Counted from the stretch's first letter, positions 55,628-64,000 are shown. The stretch is 64,000 bases of DNA from Brachybacterium tyrofermentans (GCF_014897585.1 NZ_JABUXW010000002.1:1-64000), one strand, 5' to 3'. The notes: generated by a model not told the origin, from the letters alone. Program-made: numbers and translations.

Positions 55628-58197
55628 CGTCGTACCTCCAGTCGGGTGCCGGCGATGAGGACCTCGCCGGATCGTCGTTCCTCGCCGCTCGCCGGCCGGA
55701 CCTGCCCCCGGGCGGGGGTGTAGGCCAGCGAGGGATCCGGGGTCTGCGGGGCGTTCACGAACGAGCGGAACCGCCGCAGCTTCTCGGGGTCGGCGAGGGT
55801 CGCCGCCCATTCGTCCTCGTAGTCCTCCACATGACGGTCCATCGCGGCGTCGAGATCGGTGCAGATCCCGAGGGAGTCCTCGAGGACCACCTCCCGCAGG
55901 GTGCCGATCCCGCCGTCGAGCGCCTGGAGCCACGGCGCGGTGCGCTGCAGCGTGTCGGCGGTGCGGAGGTAGTACACGAAGAACCTGTCGATGGTGCGCA
56001 CGAGAGTCTCGTCGTCCAAGCCCTCGGCGAGCAGCTCGGCATGGCGCGGGGTCGCCCCGCCGTTGCCGCCCACGTACAGGTTCCAGCCCTGCGCGGTGGC
56101 GATGATCCCGGCGTCCTTGCTGCGCGCCTCCGCGCACTCACGGGCGCAGCCGGAGACGCCGAGCTTGAGCTTGTGCGGGGCGCGCAGACCGCGATAGCGC
56201 AGTTCCAGGCGCACGGCCATGGCGGTCGAGTCGAGCACCCCGTAGCGGCACCAGGCCGACCCCACGCAGGACTTCACGGTGCGCAGCGATTTGCCGTAGG
56301 CCTGCCCGGACTCGAACCCCGCGGCCACCAGCCGCTCCCAGATCGGCGGCAGCTCCTCGAGCCGCGCGCCGAACATGTCGATGCGCTGGCCGCCGGTGAG
56401 CTTGGTGTACAGCCCGAAGTCCCGGGCGATCTCGCCGATCACGATCAGGCCCTCCGGGGTGACCTCCCCGCCCGCCATCCGCGGGACCACGGAGTAGGTG
56501 CCGTCCTTCTGCATGTTCGCCATGACGTGGTCGTTGGTGTCCTGCAGGGTCGCGTTCTCCCCCTCGAGCACATGGCGCGGGGCGAGGGTCGCCAGGATGC
56601 TCGCGAGCGCCGGCTTGCAGGTGGCGCATCCGCGTCCGCTGCCGAATCGCCCGATGATCGCCGAGAACGTGGTCAGGCCCGAGACCTGCACGGCGTCGAA
56701 CAGCTGACGGCGCGAGAGATCGAAGTGCTCGCACAACGCGGTCGAGACGGCACGTCCCATCCCGGCCAGCTCGGTGGTGACGAGGCCCTTGACCGCGAGC
56801 ACGCAGGAGCCGCAGGTGGCGCCGGCCCGGGTGCAGGCCGCGACGGCACCGGCATCCTCGCAGCCCTCCTCGTGCACGGCCTCCCGGATCCGGCCGGCGG
56901 TCACCCCCGCGCAGGAGCAGACGACGGCCGCATCGGGCAGCTCGCCGCTCGGGGCGACCACACCGCCCTCCGGCAGGAGGTAGGCGGCCGGATCCGCTCC
57001 GAGCGCGCTCCCCACCAAAGGCCGCAGGGCGCCGTACGCAGAGGCGTCGCCCACCAGCATGCCGCCCAACAGCGTGCGGGCGTCGTCGGAGAGCACGAGC
57101 TTCTTGTACACCCCTCCGACGGGGTCCGCGTAGACCACGTCGAGCGCGCCGGGTGTGGTGGCGAAGGCGTCGCCGAAGCTCGCCACGTCCACCCCGGAGA
57201 GCTTGAGCTTGGTGGAGAGGTCAAAGCCGGTGAAGGTGGAGTCCCCGCCGAGCAGACGGTCCGCCGCCACCTCGGCCATCGCGTAGCCGGGGGCCACCAG
57301 GCCCACACAGCGGCCCTCGAAGGAGGCGACCTCCCCGATCGCCAGGATCGCGGGATCGCTGGTGCGGCAGCCGGCGTCGATCTCCACCCCGCCGCGCTCG
57401 GCGCAGTCCAGTCCCGCAGCGCGCGCCAGCTCATCCCGTGGGCGGACGCCGACGGTGAGGACCACCAGGTCAGCAGGGTCGCTGGACCCGTCGGCGTACT
57501 CGATGCCGACCACCTGCCCGTCGGCCCCCGCGGCGAGACGGGTGGTGCGGGCGCTCGTGCGCAGGACGATGTCGCGCTGCTCGAGGAGACGGCGCAGGGC
57601 GGTGCCGGCCGGAAGGTCGAGCTGGGCCGACATCACGCGGTCGCCCGACTGCACCACGGTCGCCGCGGCGCCGAGTCCCTGCAGGGCGCCGGCCGCCTCG
57701 AGCCCGAGCAGCCCGCCGCCGATGACGACTCCGCGCACCGCGCGTCCCCGTCGGCGCGCAGCGGCCTCGACGTGCTCGACGTGCGCGCGCAGCTGCCGGA
57801 CGTCGTCCAGGGTGCGGTAGACGAACACTCCCGGCAGCTCGGCGCCCTCGATCGGCGGTCGTGCGGCCGCGGACCCGGTCGCGAGGACGAGGCGGTCGTA
57901 GCCGTGCACCTGCCCGCTGCGGGTGACGACCTGGCGCTCCTCGCGGTCGATGCGGGCGACGGGGTCCCCGGCGAGGAGGCGCACGCGCGGATCCTGGAAC
58001 GGCTCGGGATCCAGGGACAGCGACCCGGGATCGGCGCCGTCGACGTACCGGCTCAGCCCCACCCTGTCGTAGGGAGCGCAACCCTCCTCCCCGAGCACGG
58101 TCACCTCGAGACCGTCCCCGGCCCGGGAGAGCAGGCTCTCGACGAGACGGTGGGCGACCATCCCGGCGCCGACCACCACCAGGCGGGTGGCGCTCAT
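55624..58197 (-). CDS. nirB: NADH-dependent nitrite reductase large subunit
   Basis: An 857-residue flavo-iron-sulfur-sirohaem enzyme reducing nitrite to ammonium. In order: FAD domain (VVGAGMVAHR at 7-16), NADH domain (VIGGGLLGLEAAG near 158), BFD-like [2Fe-2S] domain (VCSCAGVTAGRI, then CTRAGATCGSC), and the sulfite/nitrite reductase halves with the siroheme-[4Fe-4S] cysteines in KSCVGSAWCRYG and SGCARECAEARSKD. ATG 58197 overlaps the nirC stop. Confidence 0.96.
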   Translation of the reverse strand: MSATRLVVVGAGMVAHRLVESLLSRAGDGLEVTVLGEEGCAPYDRVGLSRYVDGADPGSLSLDPEPFQDPRVRLLAGDPVARIDREERQVVTRSGQVHGYDRLVLATGSAAARPPIEGAELPGVFVYRTLDDVRQLRAHVEHVEAAARRRGRAVRGVVIGGGLLGLEAAGALQGLGAAATVVQSGDRVMSAQLDLPAGTALRRLLEQRDIVLRTSARTTRLAAGADGQVVGIEYADGSSDPADLVVLTVGVRPRDELARAAGLDCAERGGVEIDAGCRTSDPAILAIGEVASFEGRCVGLVAPGYAMAEVAADRLLGGDSTFTGFDLSTKLKLSGVDVASFGDAFATTPGALDVVYADPVGGVYKKLVLSDDARTLLGGMLVGDASAYGALRPLVGSALGADPAAYLLPEGGVVAPSGELPDAAVVCSCAGVTAGRIREAVHEEGCEDAGAVAACTRAGATCGSCVLAVKGLVTTELAGMGRAVSTALCEHFDLSRRQLFDAVQVSGLTTFSAIIGRFGSGRGCATCKPALASILATLAPRHVLEGENATLQDTNDHVMANMQKDGTYSVVPRMAGGEVTPEGLIVIGEIARDFGLYTKLTGGQRIDMFGARLEELPPIWERLVAAGFESGQAYGKSLRTVKSCVGSAWCRYGVLDSTAMAVRLELRYRGLRAPHKLKLGVSGCARECAEARSKDAGIIATAQGWNLYVGGNGGATPRHAELLAEGLDDETLVRTIDRFFVYYLRTADTLQRTAPWLQALDGGIGTLREVVLEDSLGICTDLDAAMDRHVEDYEDEWAATLADPEKLRRFRSFVNAPQTPDPSLAYTPARGQVRPASGEERRSGEVLIAGTRLEVRR

Positions 58198-59075
58198 CGC
58201 ACGACCGCCACGGGCTGGGCGCTGGTGGGGGCGGGAGCGGCGGCAGGGCTGGCGGCCGGGCTGACGGCCGGCACCCGCGCCGGGGCGGTGCGGTGGTGCG
58301 TGGCATACAGCACCAGACCCACGAAGACGACACCGCCGACGAGGTTGCCCAGCACGGTCGGGATCTCGTTCCAGACCAGGTAGTCGCCGATCGTGAAGTC
58401 CGCGCCGAGCAGAAGCCCCGAGGGGAACAGGAACATGTTCACCACGGAGTGCTCGAAGCCCATGGAGAAGAAGAGCATCACGGGCATCCACATCGCGATG
58501 ACCTTGCTGATCAGAGCGTCGGACATCATCGCGGCGATGACCCCGGTGGAGACCATGACGTTGCACAGCACCCCGCGCAGGAAGAGGGTGAGCATGCCGC
58601 CCGCACCGTGCTCGGCATAGCCGACGGTGCGGCCATGGCCGATCTCGCGGATCGCGAGCCCGACCTCGTTCGGGGCGGTCGAGAAGGCGTAGGTGAAGCA
58701 GATCGCCATCACCAGGGCGACGGTGAACGCTCCCGCGAAGTTCCCGACGAAGACGAGGCCCCAGTTGCGCAGGATCGACCGGACGCTCGCCCCCGGTCGG
58801 CGGGCCAGCAGTGCCAGCGGAGCCAAGGTGAAGACCCCGGTGAGCAGGTCGTAGCCGAGCAGGTACAGCAGGATGAAGCCGATGGGGAACAGCAGCGCGC
58901 CGAGCAGCGGCTGCCCGGTCTGGACGGTGACCGTGACGGCGAAGGCGGCCCCCAGCGTGAGGAGCGCGCCGCCCATGAAGCCGCGGATCAGGGTGTCGCG
59001 CGTGGACAGCAGCAGCTTGCCGGCACCGGCATCGATCATGCGTCCGACGAGGTCAGCGGGCTTGACGTAGGACAT
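58194..59075 (-). CDS. nirC: Formate/nitrite transporter family channel (NirC-like)
   Basis: A 293-residue FNT-family channel with six membrane helices. GNFAGAFTVALV, LCNVMVSTGVIAAM and FFSMGFEHSVVNMFLFPSGLL are conserved, the last containing the central histidine loop. It should bring nitrite in for the reductase encoded behind it. The C-terminal 35 residues are Ala/Pro/Val rich. ATG 59075 follows GGAG and is the first gene of the six-gene operon. Confidence 0.92.
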   Translation of the reverse strand: MSYVKPADLVGRMIDAGAGKLLLSTRDTLIRGFMGGALLTLGAAFAVTVTVQTGQPLLGALLFPIGFILLYLLGYDLLTGVFTLAPLALLARRPGASVRSILRNWGLVFVGNFAGAFTVALVMAICFTYAFSTAPNEVGLAIREIGHGRTVGYAEHGAGGMLTLFLRGVLCNVMVSTGVIAAMMSDALISKVIAMWMPVMLFFSMGFEHSVVNMFLFPSGLLLGADFTIGDYLVWNEIPTVLGNLVGGVVFVGLVLYATHHRTAPARVPAVSPAASPAAAPAPTSAQPVAVVR

Positions 59076-59113
59076 GCGCACTCCTGGGGAGGTGGGGATC
59101 GAGCTCGCCGCCA

Positions 59114-59172
59114 AACTATGGGCGGCGCCGGGGATCCCCTAGGGCCAGGGTGTTGCGTGACCTTCCTGTGAC
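59114..59172 (-). promoter_or_regulatory. Candidate nir operon promoter and GlnR-like direct repeat
   Basis: On the minus strand CATAGT (near 59121-59116) could be a -10 about 40 bp before nirC. Upstream, GTCAC-n6-GTCAC (59172-59157) has the 11-bp spacing and GTnAC core of GlnR half-sites, and nirBD operons are GlnR targets in several actinobacteria. A 10-bp palindrome GGGGATCCCC (59130-59139) lies between. Only one repeat pair matches, so this is tentative. Confidence 0.35.
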
Positions 59173-59212
59173 ATTCCGTCCCAGGGACGGACGCACAGTC
59201 TGCGGTGCCGGG

Positions 59213-60232
59213 TCAGTAGGAGGCGCGCACCAGTCGTTCGTGTCCGGTCTCCTCGAGCACCGCGATGTCGGAGTTCGCCTTGAGGAAGTCGGAGAAGGAG
59301 CGGAACCCGAGGGTCTTCTCGCTGAAGGACGGGTCCATGCGGCGCATGTGCGACTTCACCGCAGAGCTGTGCAGCCACTCGCTGTCGCCGCGCCCGCCCA
59401 GCTGCAGCGCGCGCTGGAGCAGACGGGTCGCCGCCTCGCGCGGATCCTCCGAGCTCTCGATGTCGTCGTCATCGACGGCGTCGGCTGCGGCGTCGGCCGC
59501 CTCGGCTGCGGCGGCATCAGCAGCGTCCTGGGCCGACTGCGCCGTCGCGTCAGATCCTGCGGACCCGGCGGACCCGGCGGACCCGCTGGAGTCGCCGCCG
59601 CCCCGGCCCCGTCCGCTGCCGCTGCTCTGGCCCCGGCGGGTGCGGGTCCTCGTGGGTGCCTCGGGACGCTCGACGCCCGGGAGGTTGTCATAGGCCTCGA
59701 ACTCGTCGCAGGCCGCGGCGAGGGACTTCGCGGTGGAGCCTGCCACACCCATCGCGATGACGTAGCGGCCGAGGCGGCGGCAGCGCTGCGCAAGCGGGAC
59801 GAAGTCGGAATCGCCGGCGACGATCACCACGTGGGTGAGGTCAGGGATGCGGAACATGTCCTCGACGGCGTCCACGGCGAGGCGGATGTCGGCGCCGTTC
59901 TTCGCATAGGCGGCGGCCGGGAACAGCTGCACGAGGTCCACGGCGCGGGCGACCAGCTGCGAGCGGTACTCGGCGTTGACCGGGGAGGACCAGTCGGCAT
60001 AGGCGCGGGTGAGCATGAGGGAGCCGAAGGAGGCGGCGTAGTCGATGATCGCGCCAACGTCGACCGTCGCCTTCGCGAGGCGCTCGGCGATCTCGGGCTC
60101 CGTGGGATCCTCGGCGATGCGCTGACGGTCGCGGCCATAGGCATTTCGTCCGTGCACCCGGTCGTACCAGGACATCACGATGTTGTCGAAGTCCAGGTAG
60201 ACGGCGACGCGGGGATCAGAGAGTTCGGCCAT
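59213..60232 (-). CDS. NYN-domain RNase-like protein with C-terminal OST-HTH/LOTUS domain
   Basis: A 339-residue protein. Residues 8-165 are a NYN (PIN-like) nuclease domain with acidic residues D14 and D16 (VYLDFDNIV), D115 (NGADIRLAVD) and D141/D143 (VAGDSDFVPL). A low-complexity Ser/Gly then Ala/Asp linker (about 185-262) leads to an OST-HTH/LOTUS domain (about 265-339, SAVKSHMRRMDPSFSEKTLGF, split here; ends HERLVRASY), which in other proteins binds RNA. The target RNA is unknown. Confidence 0.85.
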   Translation of the reverse strand: MAELSDPRVAVYLDFDNIVMSWYDRVHGRNAYGRDRQRIAEDPTEPEIAERLAKATVDVGAIIDYAASFGSLMLTRAYADWSSPVNAEYRSQLVARAVDLVQLFPAAAYAKNGADIRLAVDAVEDMFRIPDLTHVVIVAGDSDFVPLAQRCRRLGRYVIAMGVAGSTAKSLAAACDEFEAYDNLPGVERPEAPTRTRTRRGQSSGSGRGRGGGDSSGSAGSAGSAGSDATAQSAQDAADAAAAEAADAAADAVDDDDIESSEDPREAATRLLQRALQLGGRGDSEWLHSSAVKSHMRRMDPSFSEKTLGFRSFSDFLKANSDIAVLEETGHERLVRASY

Positions 60233-60818
60233 GGGTCCAGTCTGCCCCGTGCGAGCACCGGCAGATACCGACGCGCCGTGGAGATCGGTGTGCGCAGTGA
60301 GGGCTGGCGCACGTCGCGGGCGTGGGAGCTGACCGACAGGGGAGTGCAGGCGCTGGGTGATGAAGACCCTTCGGGGCGCCCTGAGCGCTGCGCGTCGCTC
60401 CACCATCCCCTGCACACCGTTCCGCAGTGACCGATTCCCCTGATTTGACCCAGCCTTCGAGCCGATTTCCGGACGGCCCCACACGTGCATTCTTCGCGCG
60501 CGCCGTGAGAATTCCGTAGAGCGCTTCTCCTGCACAGCCTGAGGGACGGTGCGCGGCATCGTGCCGAGCCACAGACGGAGACCGCCCCACCCGCACCTCA
60601 CCGCCCGCCACCCTCAGCGAACCCATGTGGCGATGGGTCGACGTCACTCCAGGTCCCGGGAGCATTGACGCCGCCTCGACCGGCCGCACCCGAGTCCGAT
60701 CTGCAGAACATCGGCGGCGAGTCCGCTGCGTGCCCACCGCGAGTCCATAGCGATCCTGCGGCGACTCTGCGGCGACTCCCCCGTGATGCCACGACGACCC
60801 TTCCTCCCCAGAGACACT

Positions 60819-60883
60819 TTATCCACAGTGCCAGATCATCATTTTGTGGATACCGCTCGGGAACATTATGGAAGTTATCCACA
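60819..60883. promoter_or_regulatory. Cluster of three DnaA boxes
   Basis: TTATCCACA occurs perfectly at 60819-60827 and 60875-60883, and TGTGGATAC (one mismatch to the reverse consensus) at 60845-60853. Three boxes in 65 bp, about 30 bp apart, are far above chance in such GC-rich DNA. The cluster lies 5 bp upstream of a candidate -35 element. No dnaA, dnaN or partition gene is near, so this is probably not oriC. Confidence 0.6.
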
Positions 60884-60887
60884 CCCC

Positions 60888-60916
60888 TTCATCGGGGTCA
60901 TTCCGCCGACTACGAT
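60888..60916 (+). promoter_or_regulatory. Candidate promoter of the DUF222-HNH gene
   Basis: TTCATC (60888-60893), a 17-bp spacer and TACGAT (60911-60916) give a reasonable actinobacterial promoter about 65 bp before the chosen start. The last DnaA box ends five bases before its -35. Confidence 0.4.
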
Positions 60917-60989
60917 CGAAGCAGTCGGATTCAGGGCGCAGGACCGCACCGCGGCCAGGCGACAGAGGGCAGCAGAGGGGGTGCAGGGC

Positions 60990-62681
60990 ATGAGCGCGCA
61001 GAGTCACAGCGTGCCGTTCGTTGAGGAGCCGGATGACGACGAGAGCACGGTCGACGACGAGAACGCAGTCGACGACGGGATCGCAGTCGACGAGCGGGCG
61101 TTCCTCGACTCGCTCCCGCGACGCCTGCAGATCGTCGATGCCCGCTCTCCCCTCACCCGCGATGGCCTTCCTGACCGCACAGAGTGCGGGAAGGACCCGG
61201 AGCTGGGCGCTGCCGCACAGCGGGTCTGGGATGCCGAGAAGTCCAGCGCCCGCGCCCTCGCCGGCAGGTATCGCGCGCTCGCCGAGCTCTTCGACTGCGA
61301 GAGGGAGGATGACGAGGACGAGGAGGACGTCACGACGGCGCGTGCCGCGATCGCGCTGCGCGTCACCCACGGCGTCGCCCGATGGGAGCTGCGCTCGGCG
61401 CATCGCGCGGCCCATCATCTGCCCCGCACGTTCAGCCTGCTGGAGGGCGGCCGCTTCCCTTCCTGGTGGTTCCAGCGCATGGTGCGTGAATCGGAGGATC
61501 TGAGCGAGGAATCGCGACGTCAGCTCGACCTCGCCGTCGCCACCTGGTCCACGGACATCCCGGTGGACCGCTTCATCACGCTGCTCGGCGCCCTGGTGGG
61601 CCTGCTCGCCCGCCGAGAGGAGGAGCTCGAGGAGGCACCTCCGCTGCCGCGGGAGATCACCATCGCCCCGGACACCACCCGCGGGGCCGGTTCTCTGGTC
61701 GCACGTGGCCCCATCCCGGAGATCCTCGCGTACTGGAAGCGGCTGGATGAATCGGCCCGAGCGATCCAGGCAGCGCAGCGGAAGGCCCTTCGGGACGACA
61801 CGGAGATCCCGTACGACGTGGACGACCTGGTCACCTCGACAGGTCGTCCGCTCCCCCTGGACCGCCTGCGCTACGAACTCCAGCTGAACGCCACCTTCGA
61901 TACCGGGGACGTCCCGATCCCGGGCCCACGGTTCCGGCTCAACGTCACGGTGCCCGCCCTCACCCTGCTCGGCGCCTCGGACGCTCCCGGCATGCTGGAC
62001 GGCACCACACCGATCCCGCCCGAGATGGCCCGTCTGCTGGCCGGTGGGCAGGAGACCTGGTTCCGCGTGCTGACCGATCCCTGCTCCGGCGCATTCCTGC
62101 CCCTCCCGGCGGACCGCTATCAGCCCAGCCAGACGGTGCTCGAGCACCTGCGGCTGCGCAACGCCACGTGCGCCGTGCCCGGCTGCACCCGCCCTGCGTC
62201 CTGGGCCGCCGAGTGCGATCACCTCGAGGAGTTCGACCACGAGCACCCCGAGCGCGGTGGCCGCACCGAGCTGGAGAATCTCCACATGCTGTGCTGGCAG
62301 CACCACCAGGACAAGACCGCCGGGCTCCTCGACCCCGCCCGGATCCCCACCGCCACACGCGAACCCGGCCGAACCCGCTGGCGCCTCGGCCGCACGGGCG
62401 ACCACGCCATCGTCGCCGACGACGTCGACCTCGCCACGCGGATCGCGGTCGAGGAGCTCGAGGCCGCCTGGCGGACGCATCTCGCACGGCGCACGCAGAG
62501 GACGGCACAGGGGGCGACGCAGGCGGGTACTGAGAAGACTGCGACGAAGGATGCCGACCCGGCGACCACGCCGGCGTCGCTGCCAGCCCCACCGCCCGAA
62601 CCACCACCGGAGCCGCCATGGAGCCTGCGGCCGGAGAGCCCGCCAGGACCCTGCGATCCGGAGGATCCACCGCCCCCGTGA
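60990..62681 (+). CDS. DUF222/13E12-family HNH endonuclease
   Basis: A 563-residue protein of the actinobacterial DUF222-HNH group. An acidic head (EEPDDDESTVDDENAVDD) precedes the DUF222 domain (about 75-340). The HNH nuclease domain shows C394-x4-C399 (CAVPGC), C409-D-H411, then NLHMLCWQHHQDKT with C435, H438 and H439, consistent with a zinc-bound HNH fold. The tail is Pro/Glu rich. Many copies occur in some genomes; cellular role is unknown. ATG 60990 follows GGGG; GTG 60981 is an alternative. Confidence 0.85.
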   Translation: MSAQSHSVPFVEEPDDDESTVDDENAVDDGIAVDERAFLDSLPRRLQIVDARSPLTRDGLPDRTECGKDPELGAAAQRVWDAEKSSARALAGRYRALAELFDCEREDDEDEEDVTTARAAIALRVTHGVARWELRSAHRAAHHLPRTFSLLEGGRFPSWWFQRMVRESEDLSEESRRQLDLAVATWSTDIPVDRFITLLGALVGLLARREEELEEAPPLPREITIAPDTTRGAGSLVARGPIPEILAYWKRLDESARAIQAAQRKALRDDTEIPYDVDDLVTSTGRPLPLDRLRYELQLNATFDTGDVPIPGPRFRLNVTVPALTLLGASDAPGMLDGTTPIPPEMARLLAGGQETWFRVLTDPCSGAFLPLPADRYQPSQTVLEHLRLRNATCAVPGCTRPASWAAECDHLEEFDHEHPERGGRTELENLHMLCWQHHQDKTAGLLDPARIPTATREPGRTRWRLGRTGDHAIVADDVDLATRIAVEELEAAWRTHLARRTQRTAQGATQAGTEKTATKDADPATTPASLPAPPPEPPPEPPWSLRPESPPGPCDPEDPPPP

Positions 62682-62693
62682 GAGCGGGTCAGG

Positions 62694-63050
62694 TCACTCG
62701 GTCGTCGCCGCGGGCTTCGTGCCGATCTGCAACGACTGCCGCTTGCGATGCACGGTCAGGTACTCCAGACCGTGCTCACCCGCGAGGAAGCCGCGCACGG
62801 TGCGCCGGGGCAGGAGCGCGACGTCACCGCTGCGCAGCGGCTCCTCGCCATGCTCCGTGATGAGGGTGCCCGCGCCGCGCACCACGTGGACGAAGGTGTC
62901 GACCTCCGCGCCCACATGCGTCTCGATCCGGTCACCGGCGGGCAGGCGGATCAGGTTCGAGTCGAGCTCACGATCCGGTTCGGCGATGGACCACACGGCG
63001 CCACGGTGCGGCTGCTCGGGCAGATCGTCGGTATTGGTCAGGATCGGCAT
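62694..63050 (-). CDS. Small cupin-domain protein
   Basis: A 118-residue single-domain cupin. Motif 1 reads GDRIETHVGAEVDTFVHVVRGAGTL (paraphrased: H-x-x-x-D-x-F-x-H-V-x-x-G) and motif 2 GDVALLPRRTVRGFLAG; one of the usual metal-binding histidines is replaced by Arg in motif 2. It could bind a small ligand or metal weakly; function is unknown. It lies between the convergent HNH gene and a LysR gene reading in the same direction. Confidence 0.78.
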   Translation of the reverse strand: MPILTNTDDLPEQPHRGAVWSIAEPDRELDSNLIRLPAGDRIETHVGAEVDTFVHVVRGAGTLITEHGEEPLRSGDVALLPRRTVRGFLAGEHGLEYLTVHRKRQSLQIGTKPAATTE

Positions 63051-63153
63051 GTGCTCTGCTCCCAGCGGTCGGTGTCACTCGCGAACGTACACGTCGTGCC
63101 GGGGAACCCGGCCTGGCTGGATAGCCATGGGGTGACGACGCGGGTCGGGGCGA

Positions 63154-64000
63154 TCAGGGGGCGGGTCGCCTGGGGGCTGTCGCGACGGCGACGGCGACGA
63201 GATCAGCGGCCGGCCCGGTGAGGGTGCGCGGGCCCTTCCAGACCGCGGTGAGCGGTCGGCGGAGTCGCGCCCCGGCCACGGGCACCCGGCACAGCTGACC
63301 GGTCTCGAGCTGCGCCCGCACGGCCAGCATGCTCAGCACCGCGGGCCCGGCCCCGGAGGAGACGGCGACCCGCACCGCCGCATTGCTGCTGAGCTCCTGC
63401 ACCGGCGGAGTGCTCGCCGCCGCCGGAACCAGCTCTTCGAAGGCGTCGCGGGTCCCGGATCCGCCCTCGCGCACCACGAGCGGAGTGGCCGCGAGCTCCT
63501 CGAGCGCCATCGGCTCGGCGCGCTCCGCGTGCGCCGCCCAGGGGTGGTCCGGGGAGACCACCAGCACCAGCTCGTCCTCGCGCAGGGTGCGGGCATGGAC
63601 CCAGCGGGGCACGTGCGGGGTCTCGATGAAGCCGAGCTGCAGCTGCCCGCCGCGGATCTGCTCCAGCACCTGCGTGGAGTTCAGCACTCGCAGATCCACC
63701 CGCACGCGAGAACTGGTGCGGCGCAGGTCGGTGAGCCATGCCGGCATGAGGTGCTCGGCGATGGTCATCGACGCGCCGACCTGCAGGTCAAGGGTGTCGT
63801 CGTCCCTGCTGTGCCGCAGCCAGGCCGCAAAGTCGTCGGCCGCCTCGAGCAGCTCGCGGGCATGGGCGGCGTAGAGCAGCCCGGCCGACGTGGGCCGCGA
63901 GCCCCGCGGGTTGCGATCCAGCAGCGGCATCCCGGCCTGCGCCTCGAGCTGGCCGATCATGCGGCTGGCGTTGGGCTGGTACATGCCGAGGCTGCGAGCG
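63154..64000 (-). CDS. LysR-family regulator (5' end outside window)
   Basis: The visible 281 residues lack only the first part of the DNA-binding domain; ARSLGMYQPNASRMIGQLEAQAGMPLLDR is the second half of the winged helix-turn-helix (split in description), continuing out of the window. The effector domain (about from residue 90) contains LQVGASMTIAEHLMP, QLGFIE and VSSGAGPAVLSMLAV, close to CysL/CbbR-type LysR proteins. The true start lies beyond 64000; the ATG at 63984 is internal. Its usual divergent target would also lie outside. Confidence 0.88.
   Translation of the reverse strand, partial: ARSLGMYQPNASRMIGQLEAQAGMPLLDRNPRGSRPTSAGLLYAAHARELLEAADDFAAWLRHSRDDDTLDLQVGASMTIAEHLMPAWLTDLRRTSSRVRVDLRVLNSTQVLEQIRGGQLQLGFIETPHVPRWVHARTLREDELVLVVSPDHPWAAHAERAEPMALEELAATPLVVREGGSGTRDAFEELVPAAASTPPVQELSSNAAVRVAVSSGAGPAVLSMLAVRAQLETGQLCRVPVAGARLRRPLTAVWKGPRTLTGPAADLVAVAVATAPRRPAP

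Larger units (their letters stand above)
60233..60989. other. 757-bp intergenic region before the DUF222-HNH gene
   Basis: No gene or RNA was recognised in the first 580 bp. A perfect tandem duplication of TGCGGCGACTC lies at 60757-60778. The right part contains three DnaA-box sequences and a candidate promoter (listed separately). The HNH reading frame is open from 60783, but ATG codons there lack ribosome sites and their product does not resemble the family. Confidence 0.5.

Noticed and set aside
60819-60883. The DnaA-box cluster as a chromosomal origin
   Set aside because: There are only three boxes, no AT-rich unwinding region, and no dnaA, dnaN, recF, gyrase, rpmH or parAB genes in the surrounding window.
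60783-60989. N-terminal extension of the DUF222-HNH protein from ATG 60783
   Set aside because: The extra residues do not resemble the family, no ribosome site precedes this ATG, and the segment contains the DnaA boxes and promoter.

Overview
The window is high-GC DNA with dense, mostly ATG/GTG-started genes, many 4-bp ATGA overlaps, Sec/Tat lipoproteins, a DUF222-HNH (13E12-type) endonuclease, an ECF42-type sigma factor with its DGPF partner, and TAnnnT-type -10 elements placed directly in front of start codons. These traits point to an actinobacterium, most likely of the Micrococcales (a Brachybacterium/Dermabacteraceae-like genome would fit, but nothing seen is decisive). No rRNA, tRNA, insertion sequence, prophage module or CRISPR array was recognised. 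The content looks like ordinary chromosome rich in accessory genes.

Layout. 0-6 kb: a Tet(X)-like FAD monooxygenase, a divergent GH4 alpha-galactosidase/MelR-type regulator pair, and two neighbouring nuclease-fold proteins of unknown role. 5.6-16 kb: a sugar acetyltransferase, thiC behind a TPP riboswitch, a TetR/epoxide-hydrolase divergon with two operators, a secreted alpha/beta hydrolase, a three-repeat Ltp-like surface protein, an ADP-ribosylglycohydrolase, a CPBP protease and small lipoproteins. 16-24 kb: two paralogous PH-like membrane proteins (one coupled to a GH114 lipoprotein), an ACS-type MFS transporter with a well-formed promoter/operator, a SHOCT protein, and a divergent NarL-type two-component system.

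24-38 kb: a GMC oxidoreductase, two DHA2-type drug exporters (the second behind its own TetR gene), a pyruvyl-transferase-like protein with a coiled-coil tail, RecQ, a membrane-anchored protein, a zinc-ribbon/Nudix fusion, and the DGPF-ECF42 operon with a recognisable ECF42-type promoter. 37-51 kb: a metallophosphoesterase with an apparently truncated export signal, a membrane acyltransferase, tandem paralogous lipoproteins, a complete peptide/nickel-type ABC importer operon, an SMP-30 lactonase, and a second tandem pair of membrane-anchored paralogues.

51-64 kb: a squalene-cyclase-like protein, a DoxX protein, and a fully overlapping six-gene assimilatory nitrite operon (nirC-nirB-nirD-cobA-hemD-cbiX) joining nitrite uptake, NADH-dependent nitrite reductase and supply of its siroheme cofactor. 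The right end holds a NYN/OST-HTH RNase-like protein, a cluster of three DnaA-box sequences in front of the DUF222-HNH gene, a cupin, and a LysR regulator cut by the window edge.

The best candidates for something new are the DnaA-box cluster upstream of a DUF222-HNH gene, the pair of nuclease-fold genes at 3.8-5.6 kb, the truncated export signal at 38.86 kb, and several families of tandem secreted paralogues. No complete new multi-gene defence or mobile system could be demonstrated.
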